Assembly: GCF_900129135.1 (NCBI RefSeq)
Contig: NZ_FQVI01000001.1
Span: forward strand, 429,085 to 493,084
Length of the DNA stretch: 64,000 nt
Origin: Lactonifactor longoviformis DSM 17459
GTDB taxonomy: Bacteria; Bacillota; Clostridia; Lachnospirales; Lachnospiraceae
Reading direction: 5' to 3'
Positions 45,162 through 54,115 of the stretch are shown here, one piece after another. The notes beneath the pieces were generated by a model. That model was not told where the DNA came from. It saw nothing but the letters and a program-made list of their open reading frames with translations, and searched no databases. Both the position numbers and the translations under genes were made by a program. Numbering within the stretch: position 1 is the stretch's first letter; each line of letters starts with the position of its first letter.

Positions 45162-46472
45162 ATGGACTATAACAAAATCAAAGAAGCCGCACAGGGTTAC
45201 GAAGGGCAGATGACAAAGTTTCTGCGGGATTTGGTGCGGATCCCCGGGGAAAGTGCCGATGAAAAGGGGCACATCGACCGGATTGCGGAAGAAATGAGAG
45301 CGGTTGGATTCGACAAGGTTGACATTGACCCTATGGGCAATGTATTAGGCTATATGGGAACCGGAAAAACCTTAATCGGCTATGACGCCCATATTGATAC
45401 TGTGGGTGTAGGCAACAGAGACAACTGGGAGTTTGACCCCTACGAAGGCTTTGAATCGGATACCGAGATTGGAGGCCGCGGCACCTCAGATCAGCTAGGC
45501 GGTATCGTATCCGCGGTATACGGCGCTAAAATCATGAAAGATCTGGGCATGCTGAATGATACATACCAAGTGGTAGTGACAGGCACGGTTCAGGAAGAAG
45601 ACTGTGACGGCCTCTGCTGGCAGTATATCATCAACGAAGGCAAGGTACGTCCCGAATTTGTTGTCTCCACAGAGCCTACAGACGGCGGTATCTACCGGGG
45701 CCAGCGGGGACGTATGGAAATCCGTGTGGATGTACAGGGTGTCTCCTGCCACGGCTCTGCTCCGGAGCGGGGTGACAATGCCATCTACAAAATGGCTGAC
45801 ATCCTGCAGGATGTCCGTGCTCTCAATGAAAATGACGCAGAGGAAGGCACAGAGGTAAAAGGTCTGGTTAAGATGCTGGACGAAGCCTACAACAAGGAGT
45901 GGAAAGAGGCCCGTTTCCTTGGCCGGGGCACCATTACTACCTCAGAGATATTCTTTACCTCCCCAAGCCGCTGTGCGGTAGCAGACAGCTGTTCCGTTTC
46001 CCTGGACCGCCGTATGACAGCCGGAGAGACCTGGGAAAGCTGTCTGGATGAAATCCGCGCACTCCCAAGTGTTCAGAAATACGGGGATGATGTAAAAGTG
46101 TCCATGTACAACTACGAGCGTCCTTCCTATACCGGACTGGTATACCCCATTGAATGCTATTTCCCAACCTGGGTAATCCCGGAGGATCATGAGGTAACCA
46201 AAGCCCTGGAGGAAGCTTACAAAGGCCTTTACGGCGACAGCCGCATCGGCACCGCCGAGACAGTTGAAATGAGAAAAGTCCGTCCTCTTACAGACAAATG
46301 GACCTTCTCCACCAACGGTGTTTCCATTATGGGAAGAAACGGGATCCCCTGCATCGGCTTCGGACCCGGAGCTGAAGCCCAGGCACATGCGCCCAATGAA
46401 AAGACCTGGAAAGCAGACCTGGTATGCTGCGCAGCTGTATATGCCGCTCTTCCCGCCTGCTACTGCAAATAA
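45162..46472 (+). CDS. ygeY: YgeY-type M20 hydrolase linked to selenium metabolism, 436 aa
   Basis: A dinuclear zinc amidohydrolase. Metal ligands: YDAHIDTV (His/Asp pair), the [11 protein letters not shown] loop, [10 protein letters not shown] (Glu pair) and a late His in QAHAPNE. TIGR03526-like YgeY proteins occur only with the Se-dependent hydroxylase genes and are thought to cleave an acyclic intermediate of purine breakdown. It follows ygeX by 60 bp with AGGAGG. Confidence 0.92.
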   Translation: MDYNKIKEAAQGYEGQMTKFLRDLVRIPGESADEKGHIDRIAEEMRAVGFDKVDIDPMGNVLGYMGTGKTLIGYDAHIDTVGVGNRDNWEFDPYEGFESDTEIGGRGTSDQLGGIVSAVYGAKIMKDLGMLNDTYQVVVTGTVQEEDCDGLCWQYIINEGKVRPEFVVSTEPTDGGIYRGQRGRMEIRVDVQGVSCHGSAPERGDNAIYKMADILQDVRALNENDAEEGTEVKGLVKMLDEAYNKEWKEARFLGRGTITTSEIFFTSPSRCAVADSCSVSLDRRMTAGETWESCLDEIRALPSVQKYGDDVKVSMYNYERPSYTGLVYPIECYFPTWVIPEDHEVTKALEEAYKGLYGDSRIGTAETVEMRKVRPLTDKWTFSTNGVSIMGRNGIPCIGFGPGAEAQAHAPNEKTWKADLVCCAAVYAALPACYCK

Positions 46473-46606
46473 CAGACCTATTCGTTAAGTTCGGCAACTA
46501 TGCTCATTTCCTGTCCTGCCCTCCTTTTTCTGCCCTATTTGGCATAACAGGGAATGAGTCTCTAACTACCAACTATTTATTATAAAAAGAAAGGATTACG
46601 CCAATT

Positions 46607-47800
46607 ATGAAAACTTTACAGGATTATATCGATAAATTAAATAAATTAAATTTCAAGGAAATGTACAACAATGACTTCTTCCTCACCTGGGAAAAGACAG
46701 ATGAAGAGCTGGAGGCTGTCTGGACAGTAGCTGACGCCCTCCGCTTTATGAGAGAAAACAACATCTCCACAAAGGTCTTTGAGAGCGGCCTTGGAATCTC
46801 ATTATTCCGTGACAACTCCACACGCACCCGTTTTTCCTTTGCCTCTGCCTGTAACTTATTGGGGCTGGAAGTACAGGATCTGGACGAGGGCAAATCTCAG
46901 GTGGCACACGGGGAAACCGTACGTGAGACCGCTAACATGATCTCCTTTATGGCAGACGTTATCGGTATCCGTGACGATATGTATATCGGCAAAGGAAATG
47001 CCTACATGCATGAGGTAGCTGACTCCGTGGAGGAAGGTCACAGAGACGGCATTCTGGAACAGCGTCCTACCTTAGTAAACTTGCAGTGCGACATTGACCA
47101 TCCCACCCAGTGTATGGCAGATATGCTCCACATTATCCACGAATTCGGCGGCATTGAGAATTTAAAAGGAAAAAAGCTTGCGATGACATGGGCATACTCT
47201 CCTTCTTACGGAAAACCTCTCTCTGTTCCCCAGGGCGTCATCGGTCTGATGACCCGTATGGGTATGGAAGTTGTCCTGGCCCATCCGGAAGGCTATGAGG
47301 TAATGCCTGAAGTAGAAGAAGTTGCCAGAAAAAATGCTGAGAAATCCGGCGGTTCCTTCAAGAGAACCAACAGCATGGAAGAAGCCTTCAAAGACGCTGA
47401 TATTGTATATCCTAAGAGCTGGGCGCCTTTTGCAGCTATGGAAAAACGTACCAACCTCTACGGAGAAGGGGATTTTGACGGCATTGACAAGCTGGAAAAA
47501 GAACTCCTGGCACAAAATGCACAGCACAAAGACTGGGCTTGCACCGAAGAGCTGATGAAGACCACAAAAGACGGCAAAGCGCTTTATCTCCACTGCCTGC
47601 CGGCCGATATCACCGGCGTGAGCTGCGAGACCGGCGAGGTTGACGCAACCGTATTTGACCGCTACAGAACACCGCTTTACAAAGAAGCAAGCTTTAAGCC
47701 ATATGTCATCGCTGCTATGATTATGCTGAGCAAATTCGCAGATCCGGCAGATGTATTGAAAAAACTGGAAGAAAAAGGCACACCGAGAGTCTTTAAATAA
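46607..47800 (+). CDS. ygeW: Knotted carbamoyltransferase YgeW, 397 aa
   Basis: An aspartate/ornithine carbamoyltransferase-superfamily protein. The carbamoyl-phosphate loop DNSTRTRFSF (about residues 66-75), DHPTQCMAD and HCLPADI are visible. It is longer than OTC, as YgeW proteins are, and lacks the usual ornithine loop. Working with carbamate kinase, it probably phosphorolyses a ureido compound to carbamoyl phosphate. The ygeY-ygeW gap of 134 bp contains no clear terminator. Confidence 0.92.
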   Translation: MKTLQDYIDKLNKLNFKEMYNNDFFLTWEKTDEELEAVWTVADALRFMRENNISTKVFESGLGISLFRDNSTRTRFSFASACNLLGLEVQDLDEGKSQVAHGETVRETANMISFMADVIGIRDDMYIGKGNAYMHEVADSVEEGHRDGILEQRPTLVNLQCDIDHPTQCMADMLHIIHEFGGIENLKGKKLAMTWAYSPSYGKPLSVPQGVIGLMTRMGMEVVLAHPEGYEVMPEVEEVARKNAEKSGGSFKRTNSMEEAFKDADIVYPKSWAPFAAMEKRTNLYGEGDFDGIDKLEKELLAQNAQHKDWACTEELMKTTKDGKALYLHCLPADITGVSCETGEVDATVFDRYRTPLYKEASFKPYVIAAMIMLSKFADPADVLKKLEEKGTPRVFK

Positions 47801-47809
47801 GTAAAAACT

Positions 47810-47846
47810 GCCCGGGCGGTTGTGCGGCGCGCATAGTTGCCCGGGC
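47810..47846. repeat. Hairpin between ygeW and carbamate kinase
   Basis: Two copies of the palindrome GCCCGGGC (47810-47817 and 47839-47846) can pair around an inner TGCG-GCG-CGCA stem-loop. No T-run follows at once. It may be an attenuator or an mRNA processing site that sets relative arcC expression. Confidence 0.55.
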
Positions 47847-47873
47847 GCAATCTATTTTTAGGGGGAATTTACA

Positions 47874-48815
47874 ATGAATAAAAAAAGAATCGTAATTGCA
47901 CTGGGCGGCAATGCCCTGGGAAATACCCTGCCGGAACAGATGGCTGCCGTTAAGATCACAGCGAAGGCCATTGTCGATCTCATAGAAGAAGGCCATCAGG
48001 TCATTGTGGCCCACGGCAACGGACCGCAGGTAGGAATGATTAACAATGCCATGGCAGCTCTTTCCAGGGAAGATTCGGCACAGCCTAACACCCCACTTTC
48101 CGTGTGTGTGGCCATGAGTCAGGCCTACATTGGCTATGATCTGCAGAATGCGCTGAGAGAAGAGCTTTGGAACCGCGGCATCAAGGACATTCCTGTGTCC
48201 ACCATGGTCACACAGGTCCGGGTTGACGCGGATGATCCCGCCTTTTTGAACCCGTCCAAGCCCATCGGAAAGTTTCTCACAAAGGAGGAAGCCGATACCG
48301 TTGCCTCCAAATACGGCCATGTTATGCGGGAAGATGCCGGCAGAGGCTACCGCCGTTTTGTGGCGTCTCCCAAGCCAAAAGAAATTGTGGAGATCGGGGC
48401 TATCCGCTCCCTGGTGGAGTCCGGTGAAGTTGTCATCGCCTGCGGGGGCGGCGGGATTCCTGTGACCCTTCAGGGCAACCATCTCAAAGGTGCCAGTGCA
48501 GTTATAGACAAAGACTTTGCCAGCTGTCTGCTTGCAAAGGAATTGGATGCTGACTATCTGATCATTCTGACTGCAGTAGAAAAAGTTGCCATTAATTTTG
48601 GCAAAGAGAACCAAGAATGGTTATCGGATCTGAAGGTGGAACAAGCCCGCCAGTACGCAGAAGAAGGACAGTTTGCTCCCGGTTCTATGCTGCCCAAGGT
48701 ACAGGCCGCCATAGATTTCGCATCCTCCAAGGAAGGGCGGACCGCCCTGATTACTCTGCTGGAGAAAGCAAAAGACGGAATTGCAGGGAAGACCGGAACC
48801 TTGATCCATAAATAA
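47874..48815 (+). CDS. arcC: Carbamate kinase, 313 aa
   Basis: Converts carbamoyl phosphate and ADP to ATP, CO2 and ammonia. The N-terminal ALGGNALGNTL, the GNGPQVG loop, the ACGGGGIPV motif and the C-terminal GSMLPKVQAA are all intact. Preceded by a GGGGGAA ribosome binding site. As the last gene of the plus-strand half it provides the substrate-level phosphorylation step of the pathway. Confidence 0.95.
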   Translation: MNKKRIVIALGGNALGNTLPEQMAAVKITAKAIVDLIEEGHQVIVAHGNGPQVGMINNAMAALSREDSAQPNTPLSVCVAMSQAYIGYDLQNALREELWNRGIKDIPVSTMVTQVRVDADDPAFLNPSKPIGKFLTKEEADTVASKYGHVMREDAGRGYRRFVASPKPKEIVEIGAIRSLVESGEVVIACGGGGIPVTLQGNHLKGASAVIDKDFASCLLAKELDADYLIILTAVEKVAINFGKENQEWLSDLKVEQARQYAEEGQFAPGSMLPKVQAAIDFASSKEGRTALITLLEKAKDGIAGKTGTLIHK

Positions 48816-48834
48816 TAAACCCTTTTTATAATCT

Positions 48835-49107
48835 CTAACCTATTTTCAGCCCCTCCCGGGCTGCCTCCCCTTTTTTGGCCGGCCCGCAGATAAGTCGTTC
48901 CTTTGATATATGGTAAAGCGCCATACTCTGCTCCAGATACAGATTCAGGCACTCTTCTTCCCCCTGAATCTCCGCAGCTACGATTCCCTCCGCCTCATGC
49001 TGAATCCAGCCGGACAGTCCCATCTGATCCGCCAGAAAAAACAGTTTAATCTTCAAATCTTTTTGATTGCTGCTTTCCATAATTCTAAGTCTTTGTCTTA
49101 TCTTCAT
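48835..49107 (-). CDS. Acylphosphatase-like small protein without the catalytic residues, 90 aa
   Basis: The segment ADQMGLSGWIQHEAEGIVAAEIQGEEECL follows the acylphosphatase fold pattern. The active-site Arg of QGVxFR is replaced by Lys in KDLKIKLFF, and the Asn after GWV is His in GWIQH, so the classical reaction is unlikely. GGGGAGG precedes the ATG. It converges on the carbamate kinase gene, which is curious because acylphosphatases can hydrolyse carbamoyl phosphate. A regulatory or binding role is possible. Confidence 0.6.
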   Translation of the reverse strand: MKIRQRLRIMESSNQKDLKIKLFFLADQMGLSGWIQHEAEGIVAAEIQGEEECLNLYLEQSMALYHISKERLICGPAKKGEAAREGLKIG

Positions 49108-49129
49108 TGAATGAAACCTCCCCTTTCTT

Positions 49130-49855
49130 CTATTTCAGATATTCCTCCAAGGTTATCTGCTTCTCCGTAATCTCTCGGGCTGCCTCCTTTCCCACATAGC
49201 GGAAATGCCAGGGCTCATAGTCAATCTTTGTAATCTCCTCCTTGCCCTCCGGATACCGGAGAATAAAGCCGTATTTGCTGCAGTTTTCCCTCAGCCACCG
49301 GTTCTCCGGCGTATCCACCTGGGTCTCGTCCAGCATTTGATTGGAGAGAGCCGTAATATCCACCGCCAGGCCCGTTTCGTGTTCGCTGTACCCTGCAGGC
49401 ATTACCGTTCTTGTCACATTTTGATACGCAGTATCATAATCCATACCCTTTGCTGTTAATTTCCGGATATCCTGATCCAGAATCTCCTGCTGCCTCTCTG
49501 CGCTCCTGTAACCCGATGCAATGCAAAAGCTCAGCCCCTGGGCATTCCCCGCCGTCAGCATGTCCCGCAGATCGTTATAGATCACTTCGGCAACGCTCTT
49601 ATTGCCGCTGTTCAGCACTTTCAGATCCGGATCGTAATCCTTGGGCAGCGGCGTATCCTTGTTCACAAGAAGCAGCAGCGGGTCGTTCTTTTTTTCTGAT
49701 TTGGAAGCCCCTTCAGCTTCCACCTCTGCCTCCTGTATGGTCTCTCCTTCAGCCTGAGAGGTTGCCACATCCCGGCTTTTTTTCGGAGAACATCCAAGAA
49801 TGCAGAGGCCTGCTATGATAACTATCGAAAAATGGTAGTATAATTTTCTTCTCAT
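49130..49855 (-). CDS. VanY-type D,D-carboxypeptidase lipoprotein, 241 aa
   Basis: A zinc peptidase of family M15B. A lipoprotein signal (ILGCSPKK) is followed by an acidic linker and the catalytic domain: SGYRSAERQQ, SEHETGLAVDI (metal His/Asp) and EPWHFRYVG (metal His). It trims the terminal D-Ala of peptidoglycan stem peptides outside the membrane. It lies downstream of a two-component system and in the same direction as a PBP5-like gene, so the group is probably devoted to cell-wall maturation or stress. Confidence 0.88.
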   Translation of the reverse strand: MRRKLYYHFSIVIIAGLCILGCSPKKSRDVATSQAEGETIQEAEVEAEGASKSEKKNDPLLLLVNKDTPLPKDYDPDLKVLNSGNKSVAEVIYNDLRDMLTAGNAQGLSFCIASGYRSAERQQEILDQDIRKLTAKGMDYDTAYQNVTRTVMPAGYSEHETGLAVDITALSNQMLDETQVDTPENRWLRENCSKYGFILRYPEGKEEITKIDYEPWHFRYVGKEAAREITEKQITLEEYLK

Positions 49856-49944
49856 GCAGCATTCCTCCTCTTATGTCTCTTCTCTGATATAAAGGATAAG
49901 CCTCTCTTGCATCGAAAACGTTTATTTTTTGTATCATAGTTGTA

Positions 49945-50784
49945 TCATTTTTCCTCTTCTGTAATACTGTTTATCCAGTCCAGCATACTGCTGATCCCAA
50001 GCTGCGCATTAAATCCCCTGTCATCATACCTCTGTCCGCTTATGATGTTAAATTTTGTCTTTCCCAAAACTGCATGCATCCAAACATCTGTTTCCATCCC
50101 GACAGCCTTCCAGGAGTCTTCCTCTACCTTCAGGTAGTCGGCGGCATATGCCTGAATACTGTCATAGCTTTCCTCATAATCCAGCACAGGCTCCGTCCTG
50201 GACGCATCCGTCACGGACATACTGTAATTCTCCAGCATCTCCTGAGAGTAAGAAATCCTCTGGAGGAAGTTTATGCAGTATATGGTATAGGTATAAGCAT
50301 CCACACACGCTTCCATAAAAAAGCCATCGCTGTTCTCGAACTTCAGCCGCCAGAATAACACACTGTCTCCTGAATTTTCTGTGTCAGAGATATCCCTCAC
50401 ACTATAAAGCTGGGACGACTGAAAGCATTCCTGCAGATTATAGAAAAGGATCCTGTCTGTCATGCTGTTTGCGGACATCTGGTTCAGCTCTACGGTCAGC
50501 TTTTCCACAAGCTTTTCCTCGCTGACCGCATTTTCTCTTGTCTGGCGGACCGGCCGGAGGGGTTCTCCGTTCCTCTCCCCCTGGGTCAGTATCTTTATTT
50601 TCTGCTCTATGGAGGTATCATATTCATGAGAGATAAGACTTTGTTCCCTGGAAAACAAAGTGACATGTTCCTGATACTTGCCGTCCCACAGCCTGGAGTA
50701 GGCCTGGGGAAGAAAGATGGCTGTGATCACCAGCATACAGACCAGCAGAAAGCTGAAGAAATATTTCCATCTTCCTCTATGCAT
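49945..50784 (-). CDS. Membrane-anchored extracytoplasmic protein of unknown family, 279 aa
   Basis: Starts at ATG 50784, overlapping the end of the histidine kinase gene by 8 bp. A basic start and one hydrophobic helix (about residues 8-28) anchor a soluble outside domain of about 250 residues. I do not recognise a family. Position suggests an accessory to the kinase, such as a ligand sensor or a regulator of the two-component system. Confidence 0.75.
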   Translation of the reverse strand: MHRGRWKYFFSFLLVCMLVITAIFLPQAYSRLWDGKYQEHVTLFSREQSLISHEYDTSIEQKIKILTQGERNGEPLRPVRQTRENAVSEEKLVEKLTVELNQMSANSMTDRILFYNLQECFQSSQLYSVRDISDTENSGDSVLFWRLKFENSDGFFMEACVDAYTYTIYCINFLQRISYSQEMLENYSMSVTDASRTEPVLDYEESYDSIQAYAADYLKVEEDSWKAVGMETDVWMHAVLGKTKFNIISGQRYDDRGFNAQLGISSMLDWINSITEEEK

Positions 50785-52210
50785 TGTATTCCTCCTTTCC
50801 GGGGAAGAAGATAGCGATAGACGTCCCCTTGCCCTGCTCACTCTGAATCTCCCATCTGGCACCGTGCAGATAGACAATTCTGCTGCACAGAGTCAGCCCC
50901 AGCCCTGCTCCCCCCTGCTTTCTGGAACGGGATTTGTCTACCATATAGAAAGCTTCTGTAATCCGGCTGAGCTCCTCCTTGGGAATCCCGCAGCCATTGT
51001 CCCGGACACAGACCTCGTAACCATCGGTCCGCTTTCTGCCCCAAAGGGATATTATACCCCCCGCCTTCAGCGCTTTTCTGGAATTATCCATTAGATTTAT
51101 AAACAGGGACATGAGAAGATCTCTGTCTCCCTTGACCTCTCCCTCCTCTATATCTTCCTCCAGGTGAATCTTCTTCTCCGCCAGAGAAGCCGTTACTACC
51201 CGTCCCGCCTCCTCCAAAAGCGGCTTCACAGAGAGTGTCCGAAGCTCCTGATCCTGGTTATCGGTTACGATAAGCTCCAGCAGCTTTAAGGACAGACTCT
51301 CCAGGCGCTTTCCCTGGGAATAAATGTAGTTGGATGCCTCCATAATCTCCTCCCGGTTCAGCTCCATCATGCGGAGCATATCGGCATAGCCGATAATGGA
51401 AGTGAGAGGAGTCTTCAGCTCATGGGCAAAAGAGGCTGTAAAGTCCTCCTGCTTTCTGGCTGCTTCCTGGAGCTCCTCGATTTTTCTGGACAGCTTGTCC
51501 GCCATACTGTTAAAGTCCTTTGTCAGCTCTCCGATCTCATCCTCCCCATAATGCCTGGCACGGATCTGATAGTCCCCCCTGGCAAACCGCCTGGTGATTC
51601 TGGACAGGGATACCACGGATCTGGTGAGAAGCTGAGAGAGGATCAGGGTCACACACCCGGTGAGGACCAGAAGAATCAGAATGGCGATTCGGTATCTGGC
51701 AAACAGCGCTTCCCGCTCCCTGTAGATATAAGAAATATCCATTATGTTTTCCAGATAAAAAGGGCTTTCCTTTTCTCCTGCCCTGCATATCACTGCCAGA
51801 TAATACCCGTCGTTTCTCTCCTTGGGATCGTGGTAGATCTGGTAGCCCCCCGCCGCCCCGTCCAGACTGGAGATAAAGTCCATATCCGTTTCCATGCCTG
51901 TATTGTCAAACAGCAGCTTTGCCTCCCTGTCATACACCCGGATAAAACTCTCTCCCCCCGCGCTCCCGTCTCTCATAGAGTTGGAGATATCCTGGAATAC
52001 GCTGTCCTGCATCACAACATACTCTTCCCCAAGAGAGTCCAAAGCCATCTCAAAGGCGAACTGAAACATCTGGTTCTCAGACTTTCCCCTGTCAATTTCT
52101 CTCTCCAGAGAAGTCTGAAAGGTAGCATTTACCATCCACGCCCCGAAGATACTGAAAATCAGAGTAATGAAGGATATAAAAATGAAAAAGATCTTCCACC
52201 GGAACTTCAT
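50777..52210 (-). CDS. Sensor histidine kinase, 477 aa
   Basis: Two membrane helices (about residues 6-28 and 172-194) flank an external sensing domain. HAMP follows, then HisKA with SFAHELKTPLTSI (phospho-His), and HATPase with the N box INLMDNSRKAL, G1 DNGCGIPKEE and G2 GAGLGLTLC. It starts one base after the response regulator stop. The neighbouring VanY and PBP5-like genes suggest it senses envelope stress or cell-wall precursors. Confidence 0.93.
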   Translation of the reverse strand: MKFRWKIFFIFISFITLIFSIFGAWMVNATFQTSLEREIDRGKSENQMFQFAFEMALDSLGEEYVVMQDSVFQDISNSMRDGSAGGESFIRVYDREAKLLFDNTGMETDMDFISSLDGAAGGYQIYHDPKERNDGYYLAVICRAGEKESPFYLENIMDISYIYREREALFARYRIAILILLVLTGCVTLILSQLLTRSVVSLSRITRRFARGDYQIRARHYGEDEIGELTKDFNSMADKLSRKIEELQEAARKQEDFTASFAHELKTPLTSIIGYADMLRMMELNREEIMEASNYIYSQGKRLESLSLKLLELIVTDNQDQELRTLSVKPLLEEAGRVVTASLAEKKIHLEEDIEEGEVKGDRDLLMSLFINLMDNSRKALKAGGIISLWGRKRTDGYEVCVRDNGCGIPKEELSRITEAFYMVDKSRSRKQGGAGLGLTLCSRIVYLHGARWEIQSEQGKGTSIAIFFPGKEEYNA

Positions 52211-52864
52211 CTATGCCTCCAATCGGTATCCCACTTTATACACAGACACTATATGCTTTTCCCAACCCAGTTTTTTCCGCAGCCGCTGCACGTGGAGATC
52301 TACTGTTCTGCTGTCCCCCAGATAACTGCTCTCCCATACATTTTCATAGATGGTCTCCCGGTAAAGCGCTACATTTTTGTTCCGCACAAAGAGCAGCAGA
52401 AGTTCAAACTCTTTCAGAGTGAGAAGCACCTGTTCCTTGTTCTGTCTGACGATCCGGGAAGGCACATCAATCTCCACATCCAGGATCCGTATTATCTTCT
52501 GGGTCTTGTGATACCTTCTGAGGGTGCTCTCCACACGGGCCAGAAGCTCTACTATCTCAAAAGGCTTTGTAATATAATCGTCCGCTCCCTGGCGAAGCCC
52601 CTTCACTTTGTGGTTAAGGGTTCCCATAGCTGTGATAAAAATCACGGGAAGGTCCAGTGTCTTGGCATATTCCAGCAGTTCATACCCGTCAATCTTTGGC
52701 AGCATGATATCCAAAAGGATCAGATCATAGCCTCCTTCCGCCATCTGGTCCGCGGCCTCCAGACCATCAAAGGCGCAGTCACACAGGTACCCCGCCTTCG
52801 TTAGATTTATCCGTATAAGATTCGATATCGGCTCTTCGTCTTCCACAATTAGTATTTTGATCAT
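52211..52864 (-). CDS. OmpR-family response regulator, 217 aa
   Basis: The receiver domain begins ILIVEDEEPI, with the phosphorylated Asp in LILLDIMLP and the Lys in YITKPF. The C-terminal winged helix has the GDSRTVDLHVQRLRKKL recognition region. The start is the ATG at 52864, 7 bases after GGGGAG. It forms an operon with the kinase and the membrane protein downstream. Confidence 0.94.
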   Translation of the reverse strand: MIKILIVEDEEPISNLIRINLTKAGYLCDCAFDGLEAADQMAEGGYDLILLDIMLPKIDGYELLEYAKTLDLPVIFITAMGTLNHKVKGLRQGADDYITKPFEIVELLARVESTLRRYHKTQKIIRILDVEIDVPSRIVRQNKEQVLLTLKEFELLLLFVRNKNVALYRETIYENVWESSYLGDSRTVDLHVQRLRKKLGWEKHIVSVYKVGYRLEA

Positions 52865-52955
52865 CTTTTTCTCCCCTGTATCATTTGTATCCATTATACC
52901 TCAAAGATGTATCAAAATTGTATCATTTCCAGGATTTTCTGCAGAAATGAAGGGA

Positions 52956-53921
52956 TTAGTCTGCCCTCTCACGGGATGCCGGGATCGCTTTATATGCGCA
53001 CAGCGCATCCTGCGCATGCACCGGTTCTGTCTGATGGTTCCCCTCCCCTTTCGCAGATACAAAGATATACTCCCTCCCGTCCTTCATTGCCAGACTGGCC
53101 AGGCAAAGCCCTGCCTCCTGGGTATACCCGGTCTTGCCGCCCTCGATTTCTCCCCCCGGAAACGACGGGTCCTCAAGACTCTGGGAAAGCGTACTGTAAA
53201 ATGTGATGCCCTCCGGATGCAGATTAGTCCCTCCCGTGGAATATCTGGAGGAGGTAAAGATCTCCCGGAACGTATCATTTTTCAGGGCATTGTCCAGAAG
53301 GCAGGCAATATCCTCAACTGTAGAATAATGGTTCTCATCCGGAAGTCCGGTGGTATTGGAAAAGTGCGTTTGTTTCATCCCCAATTTTTCTGCTTTTTTA
53401 TTCATCAGCGAGGCAAACCCATCCTCGGATCCGGCAATTTTTTCAGCCAGCCCCACACAGCACTCCGCACCGCTTGGAAGCATAGCCCCGTAGAACAGAT
53501 CTCTGGCTTTCACCTGTTCCCCCGGCTGGAAGCCCGCCATAGATGCCCCCTGGGCGTACAGCGGGTCAAAAAGTTCTGCCGAAAGAAGAATCTCCTCGTC
53601 CAAATCCGGGAGCTGTTCTATTGCGGTAAGCACTGTCATTATTTTGGTCAGAGAGGCCGGATAAATCTTCTCCCCGCCGCTTTTTTGAAACAATATCCGG
53701 CCGTCCTCTCTTCTGAGTAAGACAGCATTAGGACTTTTCACATCTATCTGCAATACTTCCCCTGGTGCGGCACTGCCTAATCCGGTTTTCTCTGAGACAA
53801 GCCCTTGGATCTGCCGGCCGGCGGGCAGCAGCAGAAGCAAAAGAACCAACAGCAGAAAAACCGCGGCCAGATTCCCCAGCCTTCTCATCCCTCTTCGTCT
53901 TTTTCTTCCTTTTCTCGTCAT
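52956..53921 (-). CDS. PBP5-like D-Ala-D-Ala carboxypeptidase (S11), 321 aa
   Basis: A serine D,D-carboxypeptidase with an N-terminal signal anchor (LAAVFLLLVLLLLLLPAG). Active-site motifs: SLTKIM (Ser/Lys), a second motif region LPSGAECC, and GKTGYT. The second motif reads SGA where SxN is usual, which is a known variant in Clostridia proteins but still notable. GGAGGGAG precedes the ATG. It is 91 bp upstream of the response regulator in the same direction and could be part of its regulon. Confidence 0.88.
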   Translation of the reverse strand: MTRKGRKRRRGMRRLGNLAAVFLLLVLLLLLLPAGRQIQGLVSEKTGLGSAAPGEVLQIDVKSPNAVLLRREDGRILFQKSGGEKIYPASLTKIMTVLTAIEQLPDLDEEILLSAELFDPLYAQGASMAGFQPGEQVKARDLFYGAMLPSGAECCVGLAEKIAGSEDGFASLMNKKAEKLGMKQTHFSNTTGLPDENHYSTVEDIACLLDNALKNDTFREIFTSSRYSTGGTNLHPEGITFYSTLSQSLEDPSFPGGEIEGGKTGYTQEAGLCLASLAMKDGREYIFVSAKGEGNHQTEPVHAQDALCAYKAIPASRERAD

Positions 53922-54115
53922 AACTACTCCCTCCTATCTACAACAATTATTGCACAGACAAGGAGTGCTTTTGATCCTATTCTCTTATAAACCTCTTAAA
54001 AAATACTTAATCCTGCTACTTATATCCTCCTCTACTCTGCTAAGAAAAGCTTTCTTTAGAGATCTAACTATGTTATGATTTAAGAAATTGTTAGAAGGAT
54101 AGAGAGGAAGCTATA

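Noticed and set aside
50901-52804. Long plus-strand frame 51422-52804 opposite the kinase and regulator genes
   Set aside because: Both minus-strand genes have complete catalytic motifs in order; the plus frame shows none.
49130-52864. Vancomycin-resistance (Van) cluster
   Set aside because: A VanY-like enzyme and a two-component system are present, but the ligase, dehydrogenase and dipeptidase genes are not.
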